NCBI GenBank assembly: GCA_033064195.1
Contig: JARBJD010000587.1
Span: 1 to 31,207, forward strand
Reading direction: 5' to 3'
From: Blattamonas nauphoetae
Lineage: Eukaryota; Preaxostyla; Oxymonadida
Length of the DNA: 31,207 bases
Shown in pieces: positions 20,250 to 29,233 of this stretch. The notes below the pieces were generated by a model. The model did no database searches. It saw only the letters and a list, made by a program, of their open reading frames with translations, and was not told the origin of the DNA. The position numbers and the translations under genes are program-made. Within the stretch, counting starts at the first letter, position 1. Each line of letters starts with the position of its first letter.

Positions 20250-21404
20250 GTTTTCTAAAAGTACTCAAAATTTGCTTCAAAAAAGACACTTTTCAAGAGG
20301 TCCCTTTTTCGTCTTTATTTTTGAATTTACGGCCAAATATTGACTACTCTGAAATGTCAATATTTTCAGTAGTAAGTGAGATGGAAATTAGAATGAGTCA
20401 TATTAAAAAAAATCAATTGGCTCTGAGATTCAAAATGATTTCTCGTTCCAATTCTCCTAGGAGTATCACCTATGCCAGTTTGGTTCCCATTTCGCTTATA
20501 CCACTACTAATAAAGCGGACAATAAACACTAATTGTGTGTGATTCTGGCGAAATTACTCGAAAAGAGTCTGATAGCGATTTAAAGAAAGATTGAAGTTCA
20601 CTTTTTCAGTCAACCACAACTCTCCCCTGTTCATCTATCTGTGCCAAGTGGGTCGTTCCCACTCAGAATCAACACCCCTTTTTTATTCTTTCAAATAGGT
20701 TCATTTTTCAAAATCAACATAAAAATTGGGGCAAAACCTTATTTGAGTTGTATTTCTCTGATTGTTCAGAAAAGTGCGGCAATGGGTTGATCACACCGAT
20801 CTGACTGATTTCACGAGTTTAGGAAACAATGGCGACAATAAAGCATAGAAAACATAGTACGAACAGAAAAGGAAGAGATGCCGAGGGTTCAACGATGAGA
20901 GTTTCGTGAACAGAAGATGCGAACGTGTTCAGCAAGTAGACTGACACAAGTCGAGGATAAATTGGAGATTGAAGTGGCAACTATTTCGGAGAAAGAACAA
21001 AAAGATGATTGGAAAAGGAAAGAAGAAGAGCGAACATGAAAGAGGAGTGAAGAATCACTTCCTCATCAAATGCCATCTGCATCCGATTCAGGCTCCCAAA
21101 AGATCTTCCCGAACAACTTGTGAGAATCGAGTTTGTGATGGAGATGGTGCTGGTTGTGGCTCAGACCACAATCTCTCCACTATCCAACACAATCCGCTTT
21201 CCTGTTTCTTTCACACTTCCATTTCAAAACACAAATGTCTGGCATGAAAGTTGAAGGAGACCACATCTGTGTCATCTTTCGTTGCTTGGAGGGTTGGTTT
21301 GAGTGCAAAAAGAGTGGTTGGATCGACGATGGAGGGACAGAGTCGAGGAGAGGCGATTCACTTCCATCCCCGTTTTCCACCTCCTCCAACTTCTTCTTCT
21401 TCTT
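20250..21404. other. Intergenic stretch holding the unresolved right end of the Polinton
   Basis: No supported gene. A 6-bp-stem hairpin (AGTGGG/CCCACT) lies at about 20647-20663. The 16-bp word TTGGGGCAAAACCTTA at 20726-20741 occurs again in reverse complement at 29894-29909. A third variant of the CAATGGGTTGATCA motif is near 20782. From about 20850 on, base use changes to the mixed, less T-rich style of the host surface-gene region. The end of the Polinton must be in here, but the matching left terminal repeat is outside the window. Confidence 0.4.
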
Positions 21405-22727
21405 CTATATCTCCTTGTGTGGTCGACTGAGTTCCTCCGCTTGTGTTTCAGCGGGTTGCTCGAGTTCAGGCTCCTGGACAATCGCAGAATTCAGAGTAGG
21501 AGCTTCGTCTTCCTTCAGTTCGACGATGGTCTGTGGAGGCTCAGTGAGTGTCACGTCAACCTGTCCTGGGAGAGAGATGTAGTCTCCTGCGAACATGCTC
21601 GGGGATTCTTTGCATCCTTCGTCCTCTGCCACTTTGAACGGCTCTTCTGTGTCGGCCATCTCGCTGGAGTTTGGTCCTTCTTCCTGCTGCTCCTCTTCTT
21701 CTTCCTCCTCTTTCTTGTCTTTCCGACGGAAGACATAGATGATGATGATCAGGAACAGTAGAATGCACGCAAGTGCAACCACTCCGATCCCAACTGAGAG
21801 GCCGATCATTGCTGCCTTCTGTTTTTTAGCAGCAGCGGACGGATCTGTCGGCGATGAAGGGTCTCAGGATCGGTTGGGTCTTCAGGACTAGTTGGATCTG
21901 TCGGTTCAGTTATATCTGTCGGGCTAGCCGGGTCGGATGGATCGAGCGGAGGGACGGTGCTGGTTGGGAGCCCGCCGAGATCGAACAGAGGGAGCGACGA
22001 TGAGTATTCCATCCAGAATCCCCATCCGAACTTCACCGAAACCGTGTCTGCGTTGCGTGAATGCGTGGACGGGCTGAGTGCAGACATGTCGTCATTCGAT
22101 ATTTGGACGATGATGAGAGTGTTGTTGTGGAATGCCACGTCCGACGGGACATCTGTTGTCTCGAACAGCACTGCTGTTGCTGTCTCGCATGGGATGAGCT
22201 GCGACCCAGTCACATATGCCACGTACTCCGTCTGGTCTTCGGAAAGGACGGTCTGGACATTCTTCGTTTGGGAGTTGTAGAAGTGGGATTCCGACTGAGC
22301 AGGGGTGATGGTGACAGTTGCGCTGGTGTCCACTTGTCTGACCCCAGCATCTTGTTCTGTTTGACCATCGAAAGTACAGCTGGTGATGGTGAGCTCGCTT
22401 TAGGAACCCACCACAAAGTAGACACGGAGAGATGGGAACTCCTTCAACGAGACTGGGACGATTCCTTCGAACGTGGAGTTTTTGGCAGAGGCTTTGGTTT
22501 CGACGAGGTGGACTGATTCTGTGGAGCGGAATTTAACCTCAAATCCCACAGAAAAGGCGTTGTTGGTGGAAAGCTCCGAGTCGAACCTGTTCCCACAGAT
22601 GGTGAGAGTCTTGCTGTTGATTTCGGTTTGATTGGTGACGGGCACTTTGTCGACGATAGTCACAATGAATTCGTCGTCGAGCTTGAAGATGTCGAGAACG
22701 TAGTGAGGATCGGTAAAAGAGGAGCTG
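21405..22727 (-). pseudogene. C-terminal part of a type I membrane surface-protein gene, split by a transposon
   Basis: This is the downstream part of a host gene that continues at 26682. The extracellular part (22400-22727) has beta-rich text such as DPHYVLDIFKLDDEFIVTIV. It is followed by a domain around 22000-22330 with Thr/Ser/Val-rich strands. A stalk of DPSDP/PTDPTSPEDPTDP repeats follows at about 21860-21950. Next comes one transmembrane helix (IGLSVGIGVVALACILLFL) followed by YVFRRKDKK and an acidic cytoplasmic tail of about 100 residues ending at 21405. A frameshift lies near 21858 between stalk and membrane helix, and another break lies near 22400. The layout is that of a cell-surface adhesin-like protein. 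The family is not named by any motif I can see. Confidence 0.65.
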
Positions 22728-22736
22728 TCCACTACG
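22728..22736. repeat. Target-site duplication, left copy
   Basis: TCCACTACG immediately precedes the GGGT terminus of the transposon and is identical to 26682-26690. Confidence 0.85.
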
Positions 22737-22749
22737 GGGTACCTCAATT

Positions 22750-22895
22750 TTCAGGGGAAAAACTCGATCTCAGGGGAAAATCTCAATCACAGGGGAGAAT
22801 CTCAATCACAGGGGAAAATCTCAAACACAGGGGAAAATCTCAATCACAGGGGAAAATCTCGGGCCACAGGGGAAGAATCTCAAGGACAAGGGGAT
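22750..22895 (+). repeat. Subterminal 19-bp tandem repeats (about six copies)
   Basis: The unit is AATCTCAATCACAGGGGAA with small variants; the first unit begins with ACTCGATCTCAGGGG and the last are degenerate (CTCGGGCCACAGGGG, CTCAAGGACAAGGGG). A mirrored block lies at 26530-26670. Subterminal repeats of this type often bind transposase. Confidence 0.75.
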
Positions 22896-22916
22896 TGAAG
22901 AAGAACACAATTTTGA

Positions 22917-22995
22917 TCCTGTTTGGTTTAGTGGGTAGTACATTGGACTTTGAGGCGGCGGACCCGGGTTCGATTCCTGTCATCGACTTTTTTTT
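22917..22995 (+). ncRNA. tRNA-Gln-like sequence with Pol III boxes, inside the left TIR
   Basis: An A box TGGTTTAGTGG (22924-22934) and a perfect B box GGTTCGATTCC (22967-22977) are spaced as in a tRNA gene. An anticodon-loop-like CTTTGAG (TTG, Gln) lies between them. A run of eight T at 22988-22995 would end Pol III transcription. The acceptor stem does not pair and the anticodon stem is poor, so it is not a working tRNA. It is a tRNA-derived promoter as in SINEs, pointing into the transposon. Confidence 0.65.
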
Positions 22996-23229
22996 CCTAT
23001 TTTATTACATTTTTTTAAGATATCACAACTTCTTTCTCTTTTCAACTTTCCACATTTGGAGAGTTTGTCAATGACTGATGAACTGTGATCGTGTGATCCT
23101 TCATGATCTTTCATTGATTCTCTGATTTAAGCATAATTTCCACACAAATTATCAATCCACAACACATGTTTGAAATGAATGATATGTGTTCTTCGTTTTG
23201 CATACAGCTCAATTTCTGTCCAATTGATA

Positions 23230-26190
23230 ATGAGGGCGAGAGCAAAGATCGTTCACGATGAAGAGCATGAAGTGGATTAGGTGGTTGAAGAAGCTGTCTA
23301 CTCTTATTCTTTTCATTTGTGTTCAGGATCTATCGTCGATCATAGAAACAAGACAACTGGAGGCGGATCACGACACTGTTCGTGTTTTTGTTGTACGAAG
23401 TCAAGAGATGGAACGCAAGCTCAACCTGAAGTTTAGGTGAATTGAAGAAGAGAAGAAGTTGGCCAGGAAGGATGTGGAGGAGTTTGGAAAGAAGGGTGAG
23501 TAGACACAAATGGCAATCTCGTCGCTTGTGGACAAGCGAATTGAGCTGGAAGAACGGAAGTATGCTCTCCTTCTGCGGTTGTCATAGACTTATCAATTTG
23601 AGAATGTGCTCAGGGTTTGGTCAGGTTCCTCTTTCTCCTGTCTATATCTTCGTTAGAACGTGCAAGACATCATCGACTCGCTGAACGCCAGGCTGCGCGA
23701 TAGGCAGGCGAATCTGTGGCAGATTGGGAAGTAGTTTGCAGTGGGCGGCCAATCTGAAGATGACCAACCAGATGCGCCCAGTCAGGAGTTTCCCATGACC
23801 ATCAGATCTCTGATGCACTCACAACAGGAGCTTGTGGAAGATACTCGACTCCCACCTCTCTATTCGGGCGATGTTATGTCGTATCTCCTCCATCCTCATG
23901 TTAAAGTTCTTGAGAATCGAAACAAACTCGAACAGCCTCCAGCCAAGATCAACGATGTCCAGAACCCGCTCGTCGATTCTGAACGAGTTGTTGTCGCCTT
24001 CCCAGATCAACAAAGGACTTCTCTCCCTTCCTTTCTCAGAACAAGCACAACACTGTCCGTTTACAGGCACAGCGGTATGCCAAACAGAGGGCCGATTCCC
24101 TCTCAAACAGAGAGGATTTTGTACACCAACAACAACAGCACATCAACCCACAGTTTCCACAGCAATCATCTGCTGCCTTTGCCACGCAGAATTCCCAGTC
24201 ATTTCATCGTCCACCACAACAATCAGAGAATCAGCTGTTCAATGAAGAATATGCCACGTCTCGCACCAACCAGCAAACAGAACGAGATTAATCTTGTTTT
24301 TAACAATGCCTCCCACATACACCAACCAAGAACAGTCAGAAACCACACATCAGTCAAAGCCAATCTCACAGCAACGGTACACACAAGAAGACAACCCCCA
24401 CTTCACCCAATCATCTTTCTACAAACCCCAATCTTCCACTTCCCGACTTTCCTCCCGTCCATCTCGACAGCCCGCTTCTCCTCGCACAACACCCGAGAAA
24501 TCCCGCAACTCGCTTCGCATGTCCTCCAACTCCCATCATGTCACCCTCAAACCACACATTGTGTGCTGTCCACAACTGGCGTTTCTATTCGTCGATTCCG
24601 GCATGTCCGATGAATGTCGCACTGACACTAATTCAGTCAGAGTCGCCAACACGCGGGAAGAAGGATCAGACAGCGAGGAGCCTGGCGAACGAGCTGAGAA
24701 GAACGAGGACTCAACAGAGGACACGAGAGAGAATGAATCACAACTCCACACGACGAGATAAAGTGTTGGGAGAGACGAGCAACCAGAACGACTCGCAGAA
24801 CGACGCAGAAAAGTGAATTCTGTCAATCTGAACAACGCCGTCTCATCGCAACCCTCACGCGACACGAACCGGAACGAGACTGAATATGAAGCAGACACGC
24901 AGACAGACAATGACAGCGAGAGTTGAAGTGAGAGTGAGTGGAGAAGAGAGAACGAGGACGAACCAACTTCGGAGGAAGACCAGACGCGAATTGAAACAGA
25001 AGAAACAGCGTGTGAGTGTTGGGAGGAGCGGCTGAGCCCACCTGCTCTCCAACTGGCTGTTGACAAGCACGGCCTCGTCCTGTCGAACACGATCATCGCC
25101 GACTCCATGCGAGACGAGCAAGTCGACAATTTCTCGCGTTTGAAAGACTCGTTCGTGGCGAGACAAAGCCGAACAGCTCGCTGCAGGAGAGAAGAGAGCG
25201 GAAGGAGTCGCCGGCTGACCTGACACGTCACACCTCACCGACAACATCCGAAGAGCACCGTCTCTCTTCTCTGAAACAGGAACAAGAACACCTCGTCGAC
25301 ACATCCGCATCTTCTGCATCGAATGTAGATCTGTTGCGAATGATCGATTCCTTGAAAGCAACGCTCGCCAAAACAGAACGCCAGCACTCTGCCGAACTGA
25401 CTCGTCTCAAAGAGGAGAACGCTCGACTGACCGAAACAATGTCAGACTTCCAAGTTCGAGCAGCTTCGCTGGCCGCTGACGAAAGCACACTGGAAAGAGT
25501 TTGGAGCAGACGCGAAAGAAGATGGAGATGCAGCGGGAGATCAACACACGTTTGGAGGAGAGATTGGATGAGACGAAAGGGAGGTGGATGAGTGGATTGG
25601 GATGAACAAGAAGAAAAGCCATTCCATCGAGACATTCCACACGACCCTTGATCAGCTCACGACAGAGCGAGACACACTCAAAGCCAACCTGACCGCAACA
25701 AACCAGTCACTCGACGAATCCAACCAGCGGTGTGCGTCTCATCTCATTCATCGTCTTTGCTCTTCGTTCTTTCATGCCCTTCTCTCATCCATCATTCTCC
25801 TTTCTGTTTTCCTTTATTCCCTTCAGCATCTACACCCACTCCTCCGAGGTCTCTTCCCTCCTCTCCCAAAACTGAGCTCGAACGCCTTCTCTCCAAAACT
25901 GGCTCATCACGATCGACACATAGGCAGATTGGGTGGGAGTGAGCGAGTCAGCTGCACAACTCGCCTCGATCGAGAAGTTCCACTCAACAATCGTCCCTTC
26001 GCGCCAACCGCACTACTTGGATGACATCGGTGACGAGATCGGATCGTATGAGATGCTCTTCACTGAGAGCGACACGAGAAAGGTGAGGAGTCCTCCGCGC
26101 TGGAGAAGGGTTAGGAAGTAAACAAGACACGGTTGCAGTGGACCCGAAGCGATCTGCAGTCCCAAACGACAATCGAGCCATCGAAGGATC
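23230..26190 (+). pseudogene. Captured host coiled-coil gene inside the transposon, decayed, with introns
   Basis: Plus-strand text in changing frames reads as one long coiled-coil protein. About 23400-23580 has EEKKLARKDVEEFGKKG and later LVDKRIELEERKYALLLR. About 23657-23740 has NVQDIIDSLNARLRDRQANL. A Gln-rich low-complexity part follows at 24110-24290 (VHQQQQHINPQFPQQSS), then a Ser/Thr/Pro-rich part. A heptad-rich part at about 25090-25500 includes LLRMIDSLKATLAKTERQHS and LTRLKEENARLTETM. After a frame change comes TRKKMEMQREINTRLEERLD and then LDQLTTERDTLKANLTATNQ. Probable introns are 25730-25826 (GTGTGC...CTTCAG; splicing keeps the frame for a short run) and perhaps 23606-23656. Several frameshifts and stops show decay. 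No transposase motifs. The host parent gene is not identified. Confidence 0.6.
25730..25826 (+). other. Probable spliceosomal intron in the captured gene (97 bp)
   Basis: The GTGTGCGTC donor and pyrimidine-rich CCTTTATTCCCTTCAG acceptor interrupt coiled-coil coding sequence. The joined exons read ESNQRIYTHSSEVSSLLSQ before a stop. Its presence shows that the captured segment came from genomic DNA, not from mRNA. Confidence 0.5.
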
Positions 26191-26223
26191 TTTTTATTTT
26201 TCGGGGCTGATGACAGCGAAATT

Positions 26224-26681
26224 CAAAACGATGAAGAATACATATCATTCATTTCAAACATGTGTTGTGGATTGATAATTTGTGTGGAAATTATGCTTAA
26301 ATCAGAGAATCAATGAAAGATCATGAAGGATCACACGATCACAGTTCATCAGTCATTGACAAACTCTCCAAATGTGGAAAGTTGAAAGAGAAAGAAGTTG
26401 TGATATCTTAAAAATGTAATAAAATAGGAAAAAAGTCGATGACAGGAATCGAACCCGGGTCCGCCGCCTCAAAGTCAATGTACTACCCACTAAACCAAAC
26501 AGGATCAAAATTGTGTTCTTCTTCAATCCCCTTGTCCTTGAGATTCTTCCCTGTGGCCCGAGATTTTCCCCTGTGATTGAGATTTTCCCCTGTGTTTGAG
26601 ATTTTCCCTGTGATTGAGATTCTCCCCTGTGATTGAGATACTCCCTGAGATCGAGTTTTTCCCCTGAAAATTGAGACACCC
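26224..26681 (-). repeat. Right terminal inverted repeat of the transposon
   Basis: This is the reverse complement of the left repeat with the same internal order. It has slightly shorter homopolymers (six rather than eight T in the run after the tRNA-like part) and one base fewer in the anticodon-like stem (TTGACTTTG against TTGGACTTTG). Confidence 0.9.
26429..26504 (-). ncRNA. tRNA-Gln-like sequence with Pol III boxes, inside the right TIR
   Basis: This is the mirror copy of the left one: B box at 26445-26455 and A box at 26487-26497 (minus strand), then six T at 26434-26429. It also points into the transposon, so the two copies would transcribe toward each other. Confidence 0.6.
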
Positions 26682-26690
26682 TCCACTACG
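26682..26690. repeat. Target-site duplication, right copy
   Basis: TCCACTACG immediately follows the ACACCC terminus of the transposon and is identical to 22728-22736. Confidence 0.85.
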
Positions 26691-28950
26691 CTTATGGAAA
26701 AAGTCTTCAACAGCACCGCCGCAATCTGCTGTGTTCTCCACGAAAAGGCAGATCGAACCTGACGGATCCAAAGAAGAGTCCCGCCTTCTGAGTTGAACAC
26801 ATGCTCTCCTTGTGGGAGAACGAGGGTTGATGCAGTAAAATCAATTGTGAAGTTCTATCAATGCTTGCAATCAAGCCAGTTGACGGAATGTAGATTCCGG
26901 ACAGGGCCGAAACAGAGCTGTTTGATAGAATGAACATCGACGAGAGGAACAGAGCATTTCACTTCCCAGTTGTTGAAGTGCATGTGGTATTGCATGACGT
27001 GACCACTACTCCACTCAGTCGACACGAGTATGTCCGACTCCTTAGTTGGAGTGTTGGATGGAATCCCCATTGAATACGACAGTATGAACGTCGCTGTTTT
27101 GTGCTGCTCGTCAGATCAACGACGATCACTCCTCCATTCCAGCCTGATCAACTTACTGTCTCAAAATAGAACGCTAAGTTCGTGTTCTGTCCAGTGAAGC
27201 CGAGAGACTTGAGTGTGAGAGTGCCAGATGGAATATCGAATGCACCATTCGTATGAGTGTGTGTGGCTGCTTTCGTTGTTGGGAGGGGTGCTGGCTTGAG
27301 AATCGTCAGTGCGGATGAGCTGGTGATAGTGGAGAGAGTGATGGGAGTTGTTGTGGTGAATGAGCCGATGTGAAGGTCACTCCTGTCGGTGACAGTGTCT
27401 CACCCGTGAGGAGATTAGCTTGGACCGCTGCCCCTTCGTCGGAGGTAGTGATCGAGTTGAATGTGCATGAGTTCAGACTTAGTGAACCTCCTGTCTGTAT
27501 CAGCATGCTGTGAGCAAAGCGAGCAGCGATGACACTTCCATCCAGAACGACATTGGTTTGTTTTGCTGTTCCGCCAGACACAATTGCGAAGGGTGTGATC
27601 ATTGTGTCACTTTCCAACAGCGGAGAAGAGATTGTGGCTTGTGTGACGATGAGATTGTTGGCAGGAACGGTGAAGAGCGCGGTGACGATGAGGATGTGTC
27701 GGAAAGGGCTGTTGTCGTAGCTGAGGTTGAAGCGGCAAACACGACGTTCCTGTGAAGGAGAAATCGATGTTGGACGAGAACGGGTTTGAGCCGAGAGTAC
27801 GTTGAAAGTGATCGAGCCAACGTTGACCTGTGCCGTTGTTGCGGCGTTCAGCTGGATTGAAAGAAGATGGGTGGAGAGTGATCCAGTGTACTTACAGGTT
27901 GGGACACTGATGTAACTGATGTAGACGGACGACAGCGACAACAAGGATAATGAGTTCGCTGTGACTGTCCCTCCCGACACAACTGAGAGGAGGGTCGGCG
28001 CAGTGAGGAGGGACGAGTCGGAGAAGGCGACGTTGGTGATGGTAAGTGAGTCTGTGACCTTCACAGAGAGGAGAGGGTTCTACGAGCCAGCATCGTCGGA
28101 GACGTTGAATGTGATGTTTGTCATGCTCAGTGTCTTCGTGGTGGAGATTGAGCTTGCTGTGTGTGATAGTGAGTGGGGCAGTTATGGATGCTGACTTTGG
28201 CTGGAGAGTTGTACCGACGCGTACACATTCCCGTACAGAACCCCCATTGCCACAACACACACATGATACCCTGCAATGTAAACCCCACTGTATGCTCCCT
28301 CGCGAGAAGCAGACGAATCGAGCGTTGACTGTCGGATCGTTTGCCTATCCAGCGATGAACGATGCTGGTGTCAGGTTAGAATCGACATCGGTGCCGTTGA
28401 TGTAGATGCCTTGTCCCACAGAGGCAGTGTCCTGCTCCACCTTCTGTGAAGAGGTGGAGATGGTGAATGAAGGAGGGTTGGAAGATGGCGTGGATGGCTG
28501 CTCCTATGCCCAAGTTGGATGCGATAGAAGAGAAATTGCAGGATGAGATTTCCATCGAGCCTACTGTCATCACAATCAGTCATCCTTTATGTTCGCTGCC
28601 AGTTCCTTTCAGTCATCTCAATCAGGTTCCATTGATCAGTGTCCGTCGCAGTGAGTTCCAGTGGAAAATTTGTTGGAGAGAATGTGTTCGTCGTCACTTT
28701 CACATTTGTTGTGTTGTGGTAGCTGGGCCTGACGAACACCAATTGGGTTCCTGAAGTATCGGGAACATATATGCCGTCTCAGTGAAGTGCAACTGACCGA
28801 TTGTTGACAAGAAGACATTTTTCAGCGTCTGATGACATCGTGTTGAACGGCCCAGCTTCAATGATCACTTTTCTGTTGATCCGTCAGTCTTTGGGACGAA
28901 TGATCAGTATTCCCCTTCTAGCCTGAAATTTCAGCTGTCATCTGTTTCTC
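26691..28950 (-). pseudogene. N-terminal part of the surface-protein gene (beta-helix-like ectodomain), decayed
   Basis: This is the upstream part of the gene split by the transposon. The longest open stretch (27306-28064) is Ser/Thr/Val/Ile/Leu-rich with repeating short strands (SLTITNVAFSDSSLLTAPTL, LLSVVSGGTVTANSLSLLSL), the style of right-handed beta-helix or pectin-lyase-like surface proteins. Further upstream, 28370-28470 reads VGQGIYINGTDVDSNLTPAS and 28700-28860 reads VIIEAGPFNTMSSDAEKCLL and GIYVPDTSGTQLVFV. These are repeated GIYxP/GIYIN motifs; another (GIYIPSTG) is at about 26895. Frames change near 27370, 28080 and 28480, and stops lie near 28350 and 28780, so the gene was decaying independently of the insertion. 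The true start was not found. Confidence 0.6.
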
Positions 28951-29016
28951 CTTCATTCCAGACCATTTCTCCTTCTCTTCCCTTTGCGAATTGGGTCTTC
29001 CATTTGCCTTTCTGTT

Positions 29017-29233
29017 ATGTTTCCTATCCAGTCGTCGCGATCCATTGTCGTTGTCATTACTGCGTCATTTTCTCGTAAGAATCCATTTTCAATGTTCATT
29101 GCGTTCTTTCTGGTCATTCGAGTGCTTAATTGTGTTTTTTCCTCCAGATCTTCTGACTCGGCTTCCAGCATTCTACCAGCAACATCTTGCCCCAGAAGAG
29201 ATGGATTCTATAGTCAGAGTCCAATTGTTATGA
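29017..29233 (+). CDS. Possible small spliced gene end with a 73-bp intron
   Basis: An ATG at 29017 opens a short exon ending VVVITASFS. A GTAAGA donor at 29075 and a TTTTTTCCTCCAG acceptor ending at 29147 bound a 73-bp intron. The second exon reads LLTRLPAFYQQHLAPEEMDS and stops at 29231-29233. The splice signals are good and the second exon looks like real helical protein. The first exon is hydrophobic and unremarkable, and the frame is also open further upstream without an ATG. On the minus strand a 72-codon charged frame (28953-29171) competes. I do not recognise the product. Confidence 0.3.

Larger units (their letters stand above)
1..20900. mobile_element. Polinton/Maverick element, old and broken, left end outside the window
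   Basis: The block combines a protein-primed family B DNA polymerase, a retroviral-type integrase, an FtsK/HerA-type packaging ATPase and jelly-roll capsid-like genes, which is the diagnostic gene set of Polintons/Mavericks. Nearly all genes are on the minus strand; the ATPase is on plus. No adenain-type protease was recognised. The left terminal repeat lies outside the window, so the right terminus could not be fixed by matching inverted repeats; it lies somewhere after the last gene start (20206) and before the host surface-protein remnant (21405). About 4 kb of sequence unlike the element (5.9-10.0 kb) sits inside it. The capsid genes are strongly decayed (several breaks), while polymerase and integrase carry about one break each, so the copy is a fossil but not ancient. 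Confidence 0.85.
22737..23200 (+). repeat. Left terminal inverted repeat of the transposon
   Basis: The repeat matches the reverse complement of 26224-26681 along its whole length, up to the GTTCTTCGTTTTG inner end. Differences are mostly one-base changes in G, A and T runs. In order it contains the terminus, a block of 19-bp tandem repeats, a tRNA-like region with a T-run, and an A/T-rich inner part. Homology stops abruptly at 23200. Confidence 0.9.
22737..26681. mobile_element. Non-autonomous DNA transposon with long TIRs and 9-bp TSD (Mutator-like, Pack-MULE type)
   Basis: The element is 3945 bp, from GGGTACCTCAATTTTCAGGG to the complementary CCCCTGAAAATTGAGACACCC end. Terminal inverted repeats of 464 and 458 bp are about 96 percent alike by eye. 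It is flanked by perfect 9-bp direct repeats TCCACTACG. Removing the element and one repeat restores the reading frame of the host gene across the junction (KTFSISVV then DSSSFTD). Long TIRs, subterminal repeats and 9-bp duplications fit Mutator-like elements; Merlin (8-9 bp TSD) is an alternative. No transposase was found inside. The interior is a decayed host-type gene with introns, so it is best called Pack-MULE-like. Near-identical TIRs imply a fairly recent insertion. Confidence 0.85.

Noticed and set aside
1-20900. Retrovirus or LTR retrotransposon because of the integrase
   Set aside because: No reverse transcriptase, gag or LTR is present; polymerase B, packaging ATPase and capsid-like genes identify a Polinton.
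22917-22995. Functional tRNA-Gln gene
   Set aside because: The acceptor stem does not pair, the anticodon stem is poor, and the sequence exists in two copies only as part of the transposon TIRs.
24536-25361. Long minus-strand Ser/Arg/Leu-rich frames in the transposon interior
   Set aside because: They are the antisense of the charged coiled-coil and low-complexity text on the plus strand and show no domain.
22737-26681. hAT, CACTA or PiggyBac element
   Set aside because: The duplication is 9 bp (not 8, 3 or TTAA) and the termini GGGT...ACCC do not match CACTA or the short CAG-type ends of hAT elements.
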